This document shows positions 1-7,395 of a stretch of DNA of 12,628 bases, one piece after another. The notes beneath the pieces were generated by a model. The model ran no database searches. It was not told the DNA's origin and worked only from the letters and a program-made list of their open reading frames with translations. Positions within the stretch are counted from its first letter, which is position 1; the number at the start of each line of letters is the position of its first letter. Made by a program: the position numbers and the translations under genes. The stretch lies in contig JAWWBX010000103.1 of NCBI GenBank assembly GCA_033720735.1, positions 1-12,628 of the forward strand, written 5' to 3'. The stretch comes from B8-G4 sp033720735 (GTDB lineage: Bacteria > Bacteroidota > Bacteroidia > Chitinophagales > Saprospiraceae).

Positions 1-23
1 AGAATTAGGAGTGTTCGATAGTG

Positions 24-59
24 CAAGGTGTCACCATTTTTGGGGGCACCTTGTTTTTT
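24..59 (+). terminator. Rho-independent terminator of a gene left of the window
   Basis: A 7-bp perfect stem, CAAGGTG (24-30) with CACCTTG (47-53), extends inward with further pairs (CACC region against a G run) around an AT-rich loop. It is followed at once by six T residues (54-59). This is the standard form of an intrinsic terminator on the + strand. The gene it ends must lie before position 1; the first ~20 bases are too short to identify it. Confidence 0.75.
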
Positions 60-144
60 CTCGACTCCCCCGCCGCGGTCGGGGTCGCTCGATATTACAA
101 GTCGCCGGGTGCAGAAGCGACTCTTCATGAGTTTATGTGTTCAG

Positions 145-228
145 GTGCTTGCCCTGTAGGCGCAGCGGAGTCGTATGGGGTTCGTGTGCTTGCCCTGTAT
201 TGCGGAGCGCAGCGGAGTCGTACAGGGC
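145..228. repeat. Two REP-like palindromic repeat units
   Basis: Two direct copies of a composite unit lie side by side. GTGCTTGCCCTGTA occurs at 145-158 and again at 186-199, and GCGCAGCGGAGTCGTA occurs at 160-175 and 207-222. In the second copy, GCCCTGTA (192-199) pairs perfectly with TACAGGGC (221-228), giving an 8-bp stem over an inner GC-rich segment. The first copy is shorter and its outer stem has decayed. The form (short palindromic unit, tandem pair, intergenic) fits a REP-type dispersed repeat; copy number elsewhere in the genome cannot be seen. Confidence 0.6.
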
Positions 229-238
229 TAAGTGCGAT

Positions 239-274
239 GGATCTGCGAAATCTGTGCAATCCGCGAGAAACAAG
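239..274. repeat. Direct repeat, copy A (9-bp-periodic intergenic repeat)
   Basis: This segment matches 390-426 at 32 of 37 aligned columns (own hand alignment). On the minus strand it is built of 9-bp units of the form CGCGGATTG, CACAGATTT, CGCAGATC. It sits ~30 bp before a degraded copy of the SRAP gene's end, just as the second copy sits ~40 bp before the real one. It is likely part of a duplicated segment or a dispersed intergenic repeat. Confidence 0.6.
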
Positions 275-302
275 AGCAATGCGGGAAATCTCCGATAGCT
301 GG

Positions 303-328
303 CTAGAAAAGTGACCTGAATCCGACAC
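303..328 (-). pseudogene. Degenerate copy of the SRAP gene 3' end
   Basis: Read on the minus strand, this segment aligns with the last codons and TAG stop of the SRAP gene (469-495) at about 21 of 27 columns, with one base missing, so the frame is broken. The order repeat block - spacer - gene tail is the same in both places. The simplest reading is a remnant of an old tandem duplication that carried the SRAP tail and its downstream sequence. It is too short to encode anything. Chance similarity inside a dispersed repeat is the alternative. Confidence 0.4.
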
Positions 329-389
329 CGTGGTCATGTGTTCATGAGTAAACGAAGTGGGGTGGAGGGATTAAGGAGCTCAGTATGAC

Positions 390-426
390 GGATTTTGCGG
401 AATCTGCGCAATCCGCGAGAGACAAG
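390..426. repeat. Direct repeat, copy B (9-bp-periodic intergenic repeat)
   Basis: This is the second copy of the 239-274 repeat. On the minus strand the 9-bp units are clear: CGCGGATTG, CGCAGATTC, CGCAAAATC. It lies 43 bp downstream of the SRAP stop codon. A perfect 10-bp palindrome, ATTGGCCAAT (439-448), lies between it and the gene. No terminator with a T run is visible downstream of SRAP. Confidence 0.6.
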
Positions 427-468
427 ATGCATTCGACCATTGGCCAATACCTAAAAGCCAATCGCCAG

Positions 469-1212
469 CTAGAACAGTGACCCTTGCTCCGACTCCAGTT
501 CTTCATACTTGACCTCCTCCTGGATTTCCGGCACATTCCCGATATACGCCTTGCCCCGGAGCCGCCCTACGGTGTAGGCAGTCATGGCCTCGTCGGGGTA
601 GGGACCGATCATTTTGGTCACCTCTTCAGGGGGTAGTTCAGGCTCGAGCCAGGCCTGTTCGAGGTCAGGGGGCACGATAAAGGGCATCCGCGGCGTCTCG
701 CTCGCCTTGGGTTGGTTGTGGATGTACGTCATCATGGAGTTGGGGTCGGTGGTAATAATGGCCACTGTCAGGCGTTCTTCACCATCCCGCTTCCAGTATT
801 CCCAGATACCGCCGATCGCAAATGGCGCGTCGTCCTTCATTTTGATGAAGAAAGGGTACGATTTTCCTTTGTGCCAATGGTGATCGTAAAATCCGTCGAC
901 CAGCACGAGGCACCGCCGGCGCTTGGCCGCCTCCTTGAATGACGGTTTCTTGAACAGGGTGTTGTCACGCGCATTCAGCGTGCTGTTGTGGATCCTGGCG
1001 GCATGTGCCAGGTCCTTGACCCAGAAGGGGATGAGCCCCCAGGCAAACATCCTGATCTCATCGGGATGCTTGTGAGTGATCACCGGTACCTCCAGGTGGT
1101 CGAAACCATTGGTATGATAGACCGGGGTCACCTGCAGTTCACCGTATGAGACGCCAAAGCGCTGCTCATACTTCTCGATCTTCTTGGTGAAATATGCGAT
1201 GTCGTAGCACAT
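469..1212 (-). CDS. SRAP/HMCES-family abasic-site DNA-protein crosslink protein (SOS response-associated peptidase)
   Basis: This 247-residue protein belongs to the SRAP family (bacterial YedK, human HMCES). Family members attach covalently through Cys2 to abasic sites in single-stranded DNA and so shield stalled forks from cleavage. The sequence starts Met-Cys, giving the catalytic Cys2 after Met removal, which also fixes the start. The conserved Asn-Ala-Arg lies at residues 80-82, the GFY active-site segment at 107-109, the active-site His (YIHN) at about 165, and the Arg-Met-Pro segment at 175-177. In YedK the residue after GFY is a Glu; here it is Asp110 (codon GAT), a conservative but notable change. 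The length fits the family, and the C-terminal ~30 residues are a charged, poorly conserved tail. It is a single gene with no obvious operon partner. Octamer repeats abut its ATG. The family assignment is firm; in vivo role is by homology. Confidence 0.93.
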   Translation of the reverse strand: MCYDIAYFTKKIEKYEQRFGVSYGELQVTPVYHTNGFDHLEVPVITHKHPDEIRMFAWGLIPFWVKDLAHAARIHNSTLNARDNTLFKKPSFKEAAKRRRCLVLVDGFYDHHWHKGKSYPFFIKMKDDAPFAIGGIWEYWKRDGEERLTVAIITTDPNSMMTYIHNQPKASETPRMPFIVPPDLEQAWLEPELPPEEVTKMIGPYPDEAMTAYTVGRLRGKAYIGNVPEIQEEVKYEELESEQGSLF

Positions 1213-1270
1213 GGGATTCAGGGATTCAAGGATTCAATGATTCGAGATTGCCTCTGCAGGCAGGGATTCA
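1213..1270. repeat. Octanucleotide tandem repeat next to the SRAP start
   Basis: Four 8-bp units run 1213-1244: GGGATTCA, GGGATTCA, AGGATTCA, ATGATTCG. A further GGGATTCA stands alone at 1263-1270. The array begins at the base immediately upstream of the SRAP ATG, so it forms part of that gene's leader or promoter region. A change in unit number would alter leader length without touching the coding sequence. Confidence 0.65.
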
Positions 1271-1324
1271 AGGTATTATGAATTGACGGAATTGCGGAAC
1301 TGCCATTGCATAACTGACTCCATC

Positions 1325-1352
1325 ACTGCCAATTGCCGACTGCCGACTGTGA
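1325..1352. repeat. Heptanucleotide low-complexity repeat
   Basis: Four imperfect 7-bp units (ACTGCCA, ATTGCCG, ACTGCCG, ACTGTGA) lie in the gap between the divergent SRAP and lamin-tail genes. A looser related stretch precedes it (around 1295-1320). It looks like simple-sequence intergenic filler; no function is evident. Confidence 0.5.
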
Positions 1353-1378
1353 CGTGCTGCCGACCCTCACAGCGGTGT

Positions 1379-1412
1379 TTTGTGTCAATGGCCGTGAAAA
1401 GCTGTATCTTAT
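1379..1412 (+). promoter_or_regulatory. Possible Bacteroidota-type promoter of the lamin-tail gene
   Basis: TTTG at 1379-1382 and TATCTTAT at 1405-1412 are separated by 22 bp. They resemble the Bacteroidota -33 (TTTG/TTG) and -7 (TAnnTTTG) elements. The -7 match is partial: its first four conserved positions fit and the last two do not. The -7 element ends 37 bp before the ATG at 1450. The call is tentative. Confidence 0.3.
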
Positions 1413-1449
1413 ATGGGTCTCTTTCCCAGCCACACGATAATTTACAATT

Positions 1450-2589
1450 ATGGTTGCATTGCGCAGACTGTTCGTTCTGTCGTGGGCACTTTTGTTGCCA
1501 CTTCTGATCAATGCGCAGGATGTCGTGATCTCTGAGGTTCTCTACAATCCGTCATCCGGCAACGAACGGGTCAAGCTCACCAATACCACTGGTGCGTCTG
1601 TGAATGTCACCAATTGGTGGTTTTGTGCCCGGATCAGCTACCGACAGTTGAGCAGTGCCACGGTGACCGTCGTGAATGGATCACTGAATATTCCAGCTGC
1701 GGGCAGCGTCACGCTGGAGTTTACGACGCCTTATCTCAACAACATTTCCTCGGACCTTGGTCTGTATACCAACTCCAGTTTCGGGAGCTGTGGCAGCATG
1801 GTCGATTTTGTGCAGTGGGGAGGTAGCTTTGATTTCCCCGCCGGCCGTGAGAATGTCGCTGTCGAAGCGTGTCTTTGGGAGGACGAGACGTTTGCGCCGA
1901 CAGCTGCTGCCGGAGAGGCCTTGTTTTTCGATGGGGCCAATTCCGGAGGGTCGTGCAGCAATTGCGGCAACAACGGGGCTACTGTGATGACCCTCGTGGC
2001 AGATCTGTTCAATGACCAGACCACGCTCCCGGTACAACTCGTCAGGTTCGAGGTGCGCCGCACGTCCAATATGCATTTACTGGAATGGTCTACCTCTGAA
2101 GAGCGCAACACCTTGGGTTTTACCATCGAGCGGAGCCCCGATGCCCGTCATTTTGCGGAAATCGCCACCGTGCCGGCGGCGGGTAATTCTGATGGAATCC
2201 GTCACTACCGGTATGAGGAGCGGGCGCTGGCATGGAACAACACGTATTATCGCTTGCGCTTTGACGACCAGGACGGTTCGTCGGGGTACTCTCCGTTGAG
2301 GATGGTGGCGGGAGAATCCGGGAGCTCCCTGGTGACCGTGGAACTACTGCGCAATCCCGCACGTAGCGGACAGATCGATCTCAGGGTCGACAACGCCCGG
2401 CCCGGTATCGCTCTCTCGATCGGGCTAATGGATGCGACCGGTCGGCCTGTGCGAGTCACTGAACTGTTGCCTGATCTCGGCTCTTCCACCGCCTGTCTGG
2501 ACGTCGGCGCGTTACCACCTGGCTGGTATGTCGTAGCAATCCAAACACCAAACGAGTCGCTTCCGGCCATACCTGTCATTCTGCAGTAG
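1450..2589 (+). CDS. Secreted lamin-tail-domain protein with T9SS type A sorting domain
   Basis: This 379-residue exported protein begins with a clear signal peptide (residues 1-23, Arg-Arg then a Leu-rich core, ending Asn-Ala-Gln). Residues 24 to about 125 form a lamin-tail-type fold, starting VVISEVLYNP, which in bacteria occurs on secreted proteins. A Cys/Gly-rich linker follows (165-180). Residues 192-288 match the fibronectin-III-like module common before T9SS signals (LPVQLVRFEV, then LEWSTSEERNTLGFTIERS, then TYYRLRFDDQDG). Residues 293-379 form the C-terminal sorting domain: RNPARSG, then the GLMDATGRPV strand, then LPPGWYVVAI. T9SS cargo with this tail crosses the outer membrane and is either released or anchored to the surface. 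No catalytic domain is seen, so a structural or binding role is likely. Its promoter region is shared with the divergent SRAP gene; it converges with the block on its right. Confidence 0.87.
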   Translation: MVALRRLFVLSWALLLPLLINAQDVVISEVLYNPSSGNERVKLTNTTGASVNVTNWWFCARISYRQLSSATVTVVNGSLNIPAAGSVTLEFTTPYLNNISSDLGLYTNSSFGSCGSMVDFVQWGGSFDFPAGRENVAVEACLWEDETFAPTAAAGEALFFDGANSGGSCSNCGNNGATVMTLVADLFNDQTTLPVQLVRFEVRRTSNMHLLEWSTSEERNTLGFTIERSPDARHFAEIATVPAAGNSDGIRHYRYEERALAWNNTYYRLRFDDQDGSSGYSPLRMVAGESGSSLVTVELLRNPARSGQIDLRVDNARPGIALSIGLMDATGRPVRVTELLPDLGSSTACLDVGALPPGWYVVAIQTPNESLPAIPVILQ

Positions 2590-2744
2590 AGGGTCAGATC
2601 TTTTGCAACCAAACGCGCAGTGCTTTACCGCTTTGCCGATGCGACAATTTGCCACGCCGATGGCCTCACCCTTCGCAACCACGGTCACAGAGAGCACTAC
2701 GAAGTCCGGATATCTGAGTACTTCTTGTTGCGCGAAACACGGAA

Positions 2745-2777
2745 CTCAAAACACAAAACACTATGCGCGTAGCGCAT
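2745..2777 (-). terminator. Probable terminator of the minus-strand block
   Basis: On the minus strand, 10 bp past the TGA of the propeller gene, ATGCGC and GCGCAT (2763-2768 and 2772-2777) form a perfect 6-bp stem with a 3-base loop. A T-rich tract, GTGTTTTGTGTTTTGAG, follows (2761 down to 2745). The T tract is interrupted by G, so this is a weak-to-moderate intrinsic terminator. No comparable signal is seen for the convergent lamin-tail gene; the 2590-2744 gap otherwise holds nothing recognisable. Confidence 0.5.
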
Positions 2778-2786
2778 CACCGATAC

Positions 2787-5303
2787 TCACTCCGGACAGC
2801 CATTGATGCGCGCCAGGAACAAATTGTTGATTTCGGCGTGAAAGCCCGGATTGAGCTGCACGTAATTCCCGGCCTGGTAGGTCACATCGGTACCAATCCC
2901 ACCGGTGATCACCCGGGTGGACAGAACGGAGGACGAGGCAGAGTAGACCTGGATACCGGTGGTATGCGGTGGGCTGGGATCGGTAGACGGGGTCAGGCTG
3001 ATGGCAATCGGGCAGGTGGTGTAATGCTCTGATCTCCACATACCGCGCCCATAAGTTCCTGCGTAGATGTAACTGCCGGTGGCCCGCAGATCCAGGATCC
3101 GCGACTTGGGAAACCCGTTGGCAAACCAGATCCAGTCACTCATGTTGTCGTTGCGGTAATAGACCCCGATGTCAGTCCCGACGTAAATACCATTGCTAGA
3201 GCCGGGATGGTAGGCAATGCAATGCACCGGTACATTGGGGAGGCTCCCTGAGATATTGGTCCAGGAACCGCCACCCGTAATGGATACAAATACCTTGTCG
3301 CCGTCATTGTAACCACGTAGCGTGACCCAGATGCGATTGACGTTATCCGGATCAACGACCATGCCCCCGATCTCAACTCCCGAGATCGGCAGATTGCCGG
3401 TGACGTCGGTCCAGGATGGCGTTGTTGCATGAATATTTGTGGTCCGCCGCACTTCAAAGCGGTCTGAGCAGTACATGTAGTTCGGATTGTTTACGCCCTG
3501 GGTGATCGCGCGGATGGTTTCTGTCTGGCTGCCCACCGGCGTGAAATTGGGGTCCGTGATGGTCCAGGTGCTCCCCCGGTCATACGACACGCCGATATCC
3601 CTGAAGGCACAATACAGGGTGTCAAAATTGGTCGGGTGCATGGTCCATGAGGCGTCCCAGGGAGTGGTATGGCCGGGCGGGTTGATCAGGAAGACACCGA
3701 CGCCCACATCCTCGCGGATCCGCTGATTCTGGTCGCAATAGTACAGGACGTTGGGATCAGAAGGGTCGAACATGCACTCAAATCCGTCCCCTCCCCAAAT
3801 GTGGTCGCCGACGGCATCCCCTATGTTCCAGGTATTGGTCCCATTGTCCTGCGTGCCGCCCATGATCTGAGTGCCCAGGACGTCGATCTCGGTAAACTGC
3901 ATGATCTTGAGCCCGTCAGTGATGTTGGTGAAGGAGGCTCCGTTGTTGGTGGACTTGGAAATACCCCCGTCCGAACCTACATACAATGTAGGTCCGTGAT
4001 ACGTAAGTGCATGAATATCAGCGTGTACACTGGGAAGTCCGGTGCCATTGGCGATCTTGGTGAATGAGGCTCCTGCATTTGTTGATTCCCAGATACTCAC
4101 GGTACCGAGCAAGACGTGATCAGGATCACCAGGTACTACCGCCAGGGTCATATTGTACGAACACTGGGAACTGGCAATGCCGGTCGAATCGATGGATTGG
4201 AGGCTGAAACTCTGAGCATTATCATCGGACATGTAAAGTTCGTACGTGCCCATCTGCGACGGAGCATTCTTGCCAAAGAGTACGTAAACCCGGTCAGGGT
4301 CGTCAGGTGTGACCGCGACCGCGAGACGGTTCCAGTTTTCCTGAGACAGACCGATATCGTTGTTGTTCAGGATGTCTGAGTCCACATCGAAATAGCTGGC
4401 AGCCCCATCGATCCATGCCTTCCAGACTTTGCTCTGGCCGGTGACGTAAAAGGTGTCGGGATGTCCCGGAACAAATTCCATATCCCGCAAGCTGAAGTTG
4501 AGTGAATAGTCGTCGTCGTGGGTGTTCCAGCCATCGTCCGTGTAGTAGAGACCAGATGTTGTGACGGCAAACATGATATCGGGATCATCGGGTTTCATCA
4601 TCAGCTTGTAACCGTAGATCACATCGGAGCGATCCCATTGCAGGCTGGTAGGATGCCAGTCGTAGCCCCCGTTGTACGATTTGAAAACCCCCATTGAGGG
4701 AGCATCGCGGCCGTCACCATCGCCGGTCAGCATATACATGATATTAGGTGTGGTCGGATGGATGACGATCCCTGAGACACCGAGATTGATGAAGCCGTCG
4801 GTCAGGTTCGTCCAGGATGTACCTCCATTGTAGGTCACCCACAGCCCTCCAACTGGCGAGCCGACAAAAATGGTATTCGCATTGGTGGGATGGACCGCAA
4901 TGCAGTTGATCCTGCCGCTGGCGGGATGTGGGGGTGAAAAGTCGCCCGGGGTCAGGTCCTCCCATTCCCCATGTGTGACCCGGTACTGCGGGTCCGGGAG
5001 CGTGCTTTGCAATTGCGTGTATTTGCGCAGCGCCTGCCAGGTACGGGCGGTGTTGTTCTGGATGCGCCCATCACCGTCGAGATAGGGGCTGACCGCCAGT
5101 TCCCAGCGTTTGAAGAATTTCAGATCGCGGTCGGTGATGAGGCCTTGTTCATATTCGGCAATGATCTGCGCCTTGATCGCTGCGAAATCATTGCCGTACG
5201 TGCTTTGCAGTTCCAGATGGCGCTGCGCTATCACGAACACAGGGAGCGATAGCAGGACAAACAGGACAAGGATACGCATGTCGGTATGGTGCTTTGATGC
5301 CAT
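2787..5303 (-). CDS. Secreted Asp-box (sortilin/BNR-type) beta-propeller protein with C-terminal GC tail
   Basis: This 838-residue exported protein has a signal peptide (hydrophobic core at residues 9-25, ending VIAQ). Residues ~110-760 form one or more propellers of the sortilin/sialidase-like type. Asp-box-like S/T-x-N/D-x-G-x-x-W/F motifs recur near residues 158-164, 208-215, 408-414, 451-457, 573-580 and 674-681, each followed by a WTNLTDG-like strand. The end of the propeller, YVGTDIGVYY through TYGRGMW, is typical of large Bacteroidota proteins of this type. Sialidase catalytic residues cannot be identified, so no enzyme activity is claimed. Residues 764-838 match the '3-coathanger stack' type C-terminal domain (YQAGNYVQLNPGFHAE) ending in Gly-Cys-Pro-Glu rather than a standard T9SS tail. 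The ATG at 5303 overlaps the preceding TAA by one base, supporting co-translation; an alternative ATG at 5279 would give a shorter n-region before the signal core. Confidence 0.85.
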   Translation of the reverse strand: MASKHHTDMRILVLFVLLSLPVFVIAQRHLELQSTYGNDFAAIKAQIIAEYEQGLITDRDLKFFKRWELAVSPYLDGDGRIQNNTARTWQALRKYTQLQSTLPDPQYRVTHGEWEDLTPGDFSPPHPASGRINCIAVHPTNANTIFVGSPVGGLWVTYNGGTSWTNLTDGFINLGVSGIVIHPTTPNIMYMLTGDGDGRDAPSMGVFKSYNGGYDWHPTSLQWDRSDVIYGYKLMMKPDDPDIMFAVTTSGLYYTDDGWNTHDDDYSLNFSLRDMEFVPGHPDTFYVTGQSKVWKAWIDGAASYFDVDSDILNNNDIGLSQENWNRLAVAVTPDDPDRVYVLFGKNAPSQMGTYELYMSDDNAQSFSLQSIDSTGIASSQCSYNMTLAVVPGDPDHVLLGTVSIWESTNAGASFTKIANGTGLPSVHADIHALTYHGPTLYVGSDGGISKSTNNGASFTNITDGLKIMQFTEIDVLGTQIMGGTQDNGTNTWNIGDAVGDHIWGGDGFECMFDPSDPNVLYYCDQNQRIREDVGVGVFLINPPGHTTPWDASWTMHPTNFDTLYCAFRDIGVSYDRGSTWTITDPNFTPVGSQTETIRAITQGVNNPNYMYCSDRFEVRRTTNIHATTPSWTDVTGNLPISGVEIGGMVVDPDNVNRIWVTLRGYNDGDKVFVSITGGGSWTNISGSLPNVPVHCIAYHPGSSNGIYVGTDIGVYYRNDNMSDWIWFANGFPKSRILDLRATGSYIYAGTYGRGMWRSEHYTTCPIAISLTPSTDPSPPHTTGIQVYSASSSVLSTRVITGGIGTDVTYQAGNYVQLNPGFHAEINNLFLARINGCPE

Positions 5304-7351
5304 TATTTACGAGATGTTTCAAGTTGGGAGATGCGCTCTTCCTGCTCATGCAGGCGTTTCTCCTGCTGCAGGATGTAGAGGGTCAGTTCCTCCACTTTCT
5401 CAAGAAGGACACGGTTCATTTCGCCGACATCAATACCATTGGCCTCCTGGACCTCGGCGGCTGATGGCACCCCCGGCAGGTGGCCAGTGCGGGCAATGTG
5501 TGCCTCCACTTCTGCAAGGGTGGGCAGGGCATAATTTTCTTCGAAAACATAATCGGGCCAGTCCTGGCTGAGTTGCACACGCACCTCTTCGCCGATGATC
5601 TTGCCATCGACCGAGAGTTTGTAGTTGGTGTTGGGCACAATGCCGATACCGACCCGCCCGTCACGGGCGATCAGGGCATTCCCGCCTTCGTAGATAAAGA
5701 GGTATTCGTCGTCCGGGTCATAACCGATGGAACCCTTGAAATTCCCCGCAGCCTGAAATGTGACGGTACTGTTGCTGGTGGTGGCAGCACTGTGATCCAG
5801 CACGAGATCCGGCGCGCCATTGTCCGATTCAAATAGCACATTGTAGCTTGAATTGGCCCGGTAGACATGCAGCGCATGCAGGGGGTCATTGATCCCGATA
5901 CCGACGCGCCCGTTGGGCAGGACGGCCATGACATCCGAGTCGTCACCACCCAGAATCAACTTGGAGACACCGCCCTTGGCGTAGATCCTGGCAGTGCCCG
6001 CTCCGACCCCTCCAGTGGCCAGCCCCATCACGAGCCGGTGCGTGCTGTTGCCAATCTTGAAATCGCCCTCCGTATTGGCCAGGTCCCAGTTGTTGCCGCT
6101 GATGACATGCAGCCGTGCGTCCGGATCGGTCGTGCCGATGCCCACGTCACCGTCATTTTCCACAGTAAATCGATCACCCGCGTTGTTGATACGCCAGTCT
6201 CCGGACGCGCCGTCGTAGTAGTGCCACATTTTTCCCAGATTGTCAATCGCGTATCCGTAGAATGGCTTGCTGTCGGCGTGGCCGTTGGTCTCAATGTACA
6301 TGCCGCCATAGGCTGCTGACGCGACCGGGTAGCGCACACCGAAGCGCTCCGACCCGATGGTCGAGGTACGGCCCACGAGCACCGCGCCGTCGTTGTAGTA
6401 AATGCGATTGCTGATCTGTGACCAATGACTGTCGCCGCCACCAAATTCGGTCCACTGCGTACCATCGAATCCTTCGAAGACACCGGCATCATAGCGCATG
6501 GTACCCGCGACCGCAGTCGTGGTGTCGCTGCCGATCGTGATCTTTCCGTCCACGTGCAGCACCTGCGTCGGTGCGCTCGTCCCGATGCCCACATGATTGT
6601 TGTTGAAGTCCATGACGAGCCCCTCCTCGGCGACAGCCTTGGTCAGATTCAGCTGGTTGGTGAACACAGAATAGAACATGGCACCGCGAAAGCCCGACCC
6701 CTCGTAAAACCGGATGCCCGTGGGGAGGGACGGGTGTGTGGAGCGCAGGTCGAAAAAGACATTATCTCCCTGCAGGCGAAGATTGCCGTCCTGGACATGG
6801 AGCAGATCGGCCGGAGCCGTGGTGCCGATGCCGACATGACCGCCATACGCCAGGGTGAGCCGGGCGAGATTCTGGGTGCTCAAATGAAGATCCCCGATCA
6901 GGTCATTGTCCAGCCAGAGATCACTGCCGTCTACCCGCAGTGCCCCGGCCTGTGTGGCACCCTGAAACAACTTGATCGTGGGTGCTGACGCGTGCTCCAG
7001 GCGTATGTCCCCGTTCTTGACATGCAGCAGATCTTCGGGAGCGAAATTCCCGATGCCGACATTACCGGAATTAGTAATGCTCAGGCGGGATATTTCCTGT
7101 GTCCTGAAATGAATGGTGCCGGGACGTTTGTTCGACATCCAGAAGTTCAGGCCGTTAAACTCCAGCACGCCCGCTTCGGTCGTACCCTGGTAAAGTTTGA
7201 ATTTTGGAAATCCGCTGTGCTCGACACGGAGATCGCCCCCTTTGATATGGAGCAGGTCGGCGGGGGTGGTCGTGCCGATCCCGATCTGGTTTTGGGCCAG
7301 CCCGAGCGCGGCGCAGGAGAGCAAGGTAATGCAGAGTAGGAGGCGTTGCAT
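5303..7351 (-). CDS. Tail-fibre-like secreted repeat protein with VGIG repeats and C-terminal coiled coil
   Basis: This 682-residue exported protein has a signal peptide at residues 1-20 (MQRLLLCITL core, ending GLAQ). Seven repeats of the (V/I)GIG-x-x-x-P-x-x-x-LHV type begin near residues 23, 98, 173, 254, 403, 483 and 567. The first two form near-identical 75-residue units that include LYQGTTEAG/LFQGATQAG. Such repeats occur in trimeric phage-tail-fibre-like surface proteins of Bacteroidota. The C-terminal segment (WPDYVFEENY at 598-607, then GHLPGVPS and GIDVGEMN) is the usual ending of this family and leads into a coiled coil (644-680). No self-cleaving S74 chaperone domain is seen. Starting at 7399 would add 16 residues before the signal peptide and place the start inside the likely -7 box (7396-7403), so 7351 is chosen. 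It is the first of a two-gene pair with the propeller gene. Its role is probably surface adhesion or structure; this is inferred. Confidence 0.85.
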   Translation of the reverse strand: MQRLLLCITLLSCAALGLAQNQIGIGTTTPADLLHIKGGDLRVEHSGFPKFKLYQGTTEAGVLEFNGLNFWMSNKRPGTIHFRTQEISRLSITNSGNVGIGNFAPEDLLHVKNGDIRLEHASAPTIKLFQGATQAGALRVDGSDLWLDNDLIGDLHLSTQNLARLTLAYGGHVGIGTTAPADLLHVQDGNLRLQGDNVFFDLRSTHPSLPTGIRFYEGSGFRGAMFYSVFTNQLNLTKAVAEEGLVMDFNNNHVGIGTSAPTQVLHVDGKITIGSDTTTAVAGTMRYDAGVFEGFDGTQWTEFGGGDSHWSQISNRIYYNDGAVLVGRTSTIGSERFGVRYPVASAAYGGMYIETNGHADSKPFYGYAIDNLGKMWHYYDGASGDWRINNAGDRFTVENDGDVGIGTTDPDARLHVISGNNWDLANTEGDFKIGNSTHRLVMGLATGGVGAGTARIYAKGGVSKLILGGDDSDVMAVLPNGRVGIGINDPLHALHVYRANSSYNVLFESDNGAPDLVLDHSAATTSNSTVTFQAAGNFKGSIGYDPDDEYLFIYEGGNALIARDGRVGIGIVPNTNYKLSVDGKIIGEEVRVQLSQDWPDYVFEENYALPTLAEVEAHIARTGHLPGVPSAAEVQEANGIDVGEMNRVLLEKVEELTLYILQQEKRLHEQEERISQLETSRK

Positions 7352-7395
7352 CGCAGATGATGGTTTGTGGTGAAACAAATCGTTGAACTCGAAGG

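Larger units (their letters stand above)
60..468. other. Non-coding intergenic stretch rich in repeats
   Basis: No convincing gene is present between the left-edge terminator and the SRAP stop codon. A short open frame at 21-314 runs through the terminator and through repeats and is not accepted. A GC-rich hairpin (CGAC at 62-65 against GTCG at 84-87, with C-run/G-run pairing inside) follows the terminator. The rest consists of two REP-like palindromic units (145-228) and two copies of a longer repeat that includes the SRAP gene tail (239-328 and 390-495), listed separately. Confidence 0.7.

Noticed and set aside
21..314. Open frame of 97 codons on the + strand
   Set aside because: It runs through the intrinsic terminator, the REP-like repeats and the duplicated repeat, and its product resembles no protein family.
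239..426. CRISPR-like array from the repeated CGCGGATTG blocks
   Set aside because: There are only two imperfect copies with unequal surroundings, no regular spacers and no cas genes; these are intergenic repeats.
6425..6988. + strand open frame of 187 codons opposite the tail-fibre-like gene
   Set aside because: It is the reverse-strand shadow of the repeat region, has no signal or family features, and lies entirely inside a well-supported gene.
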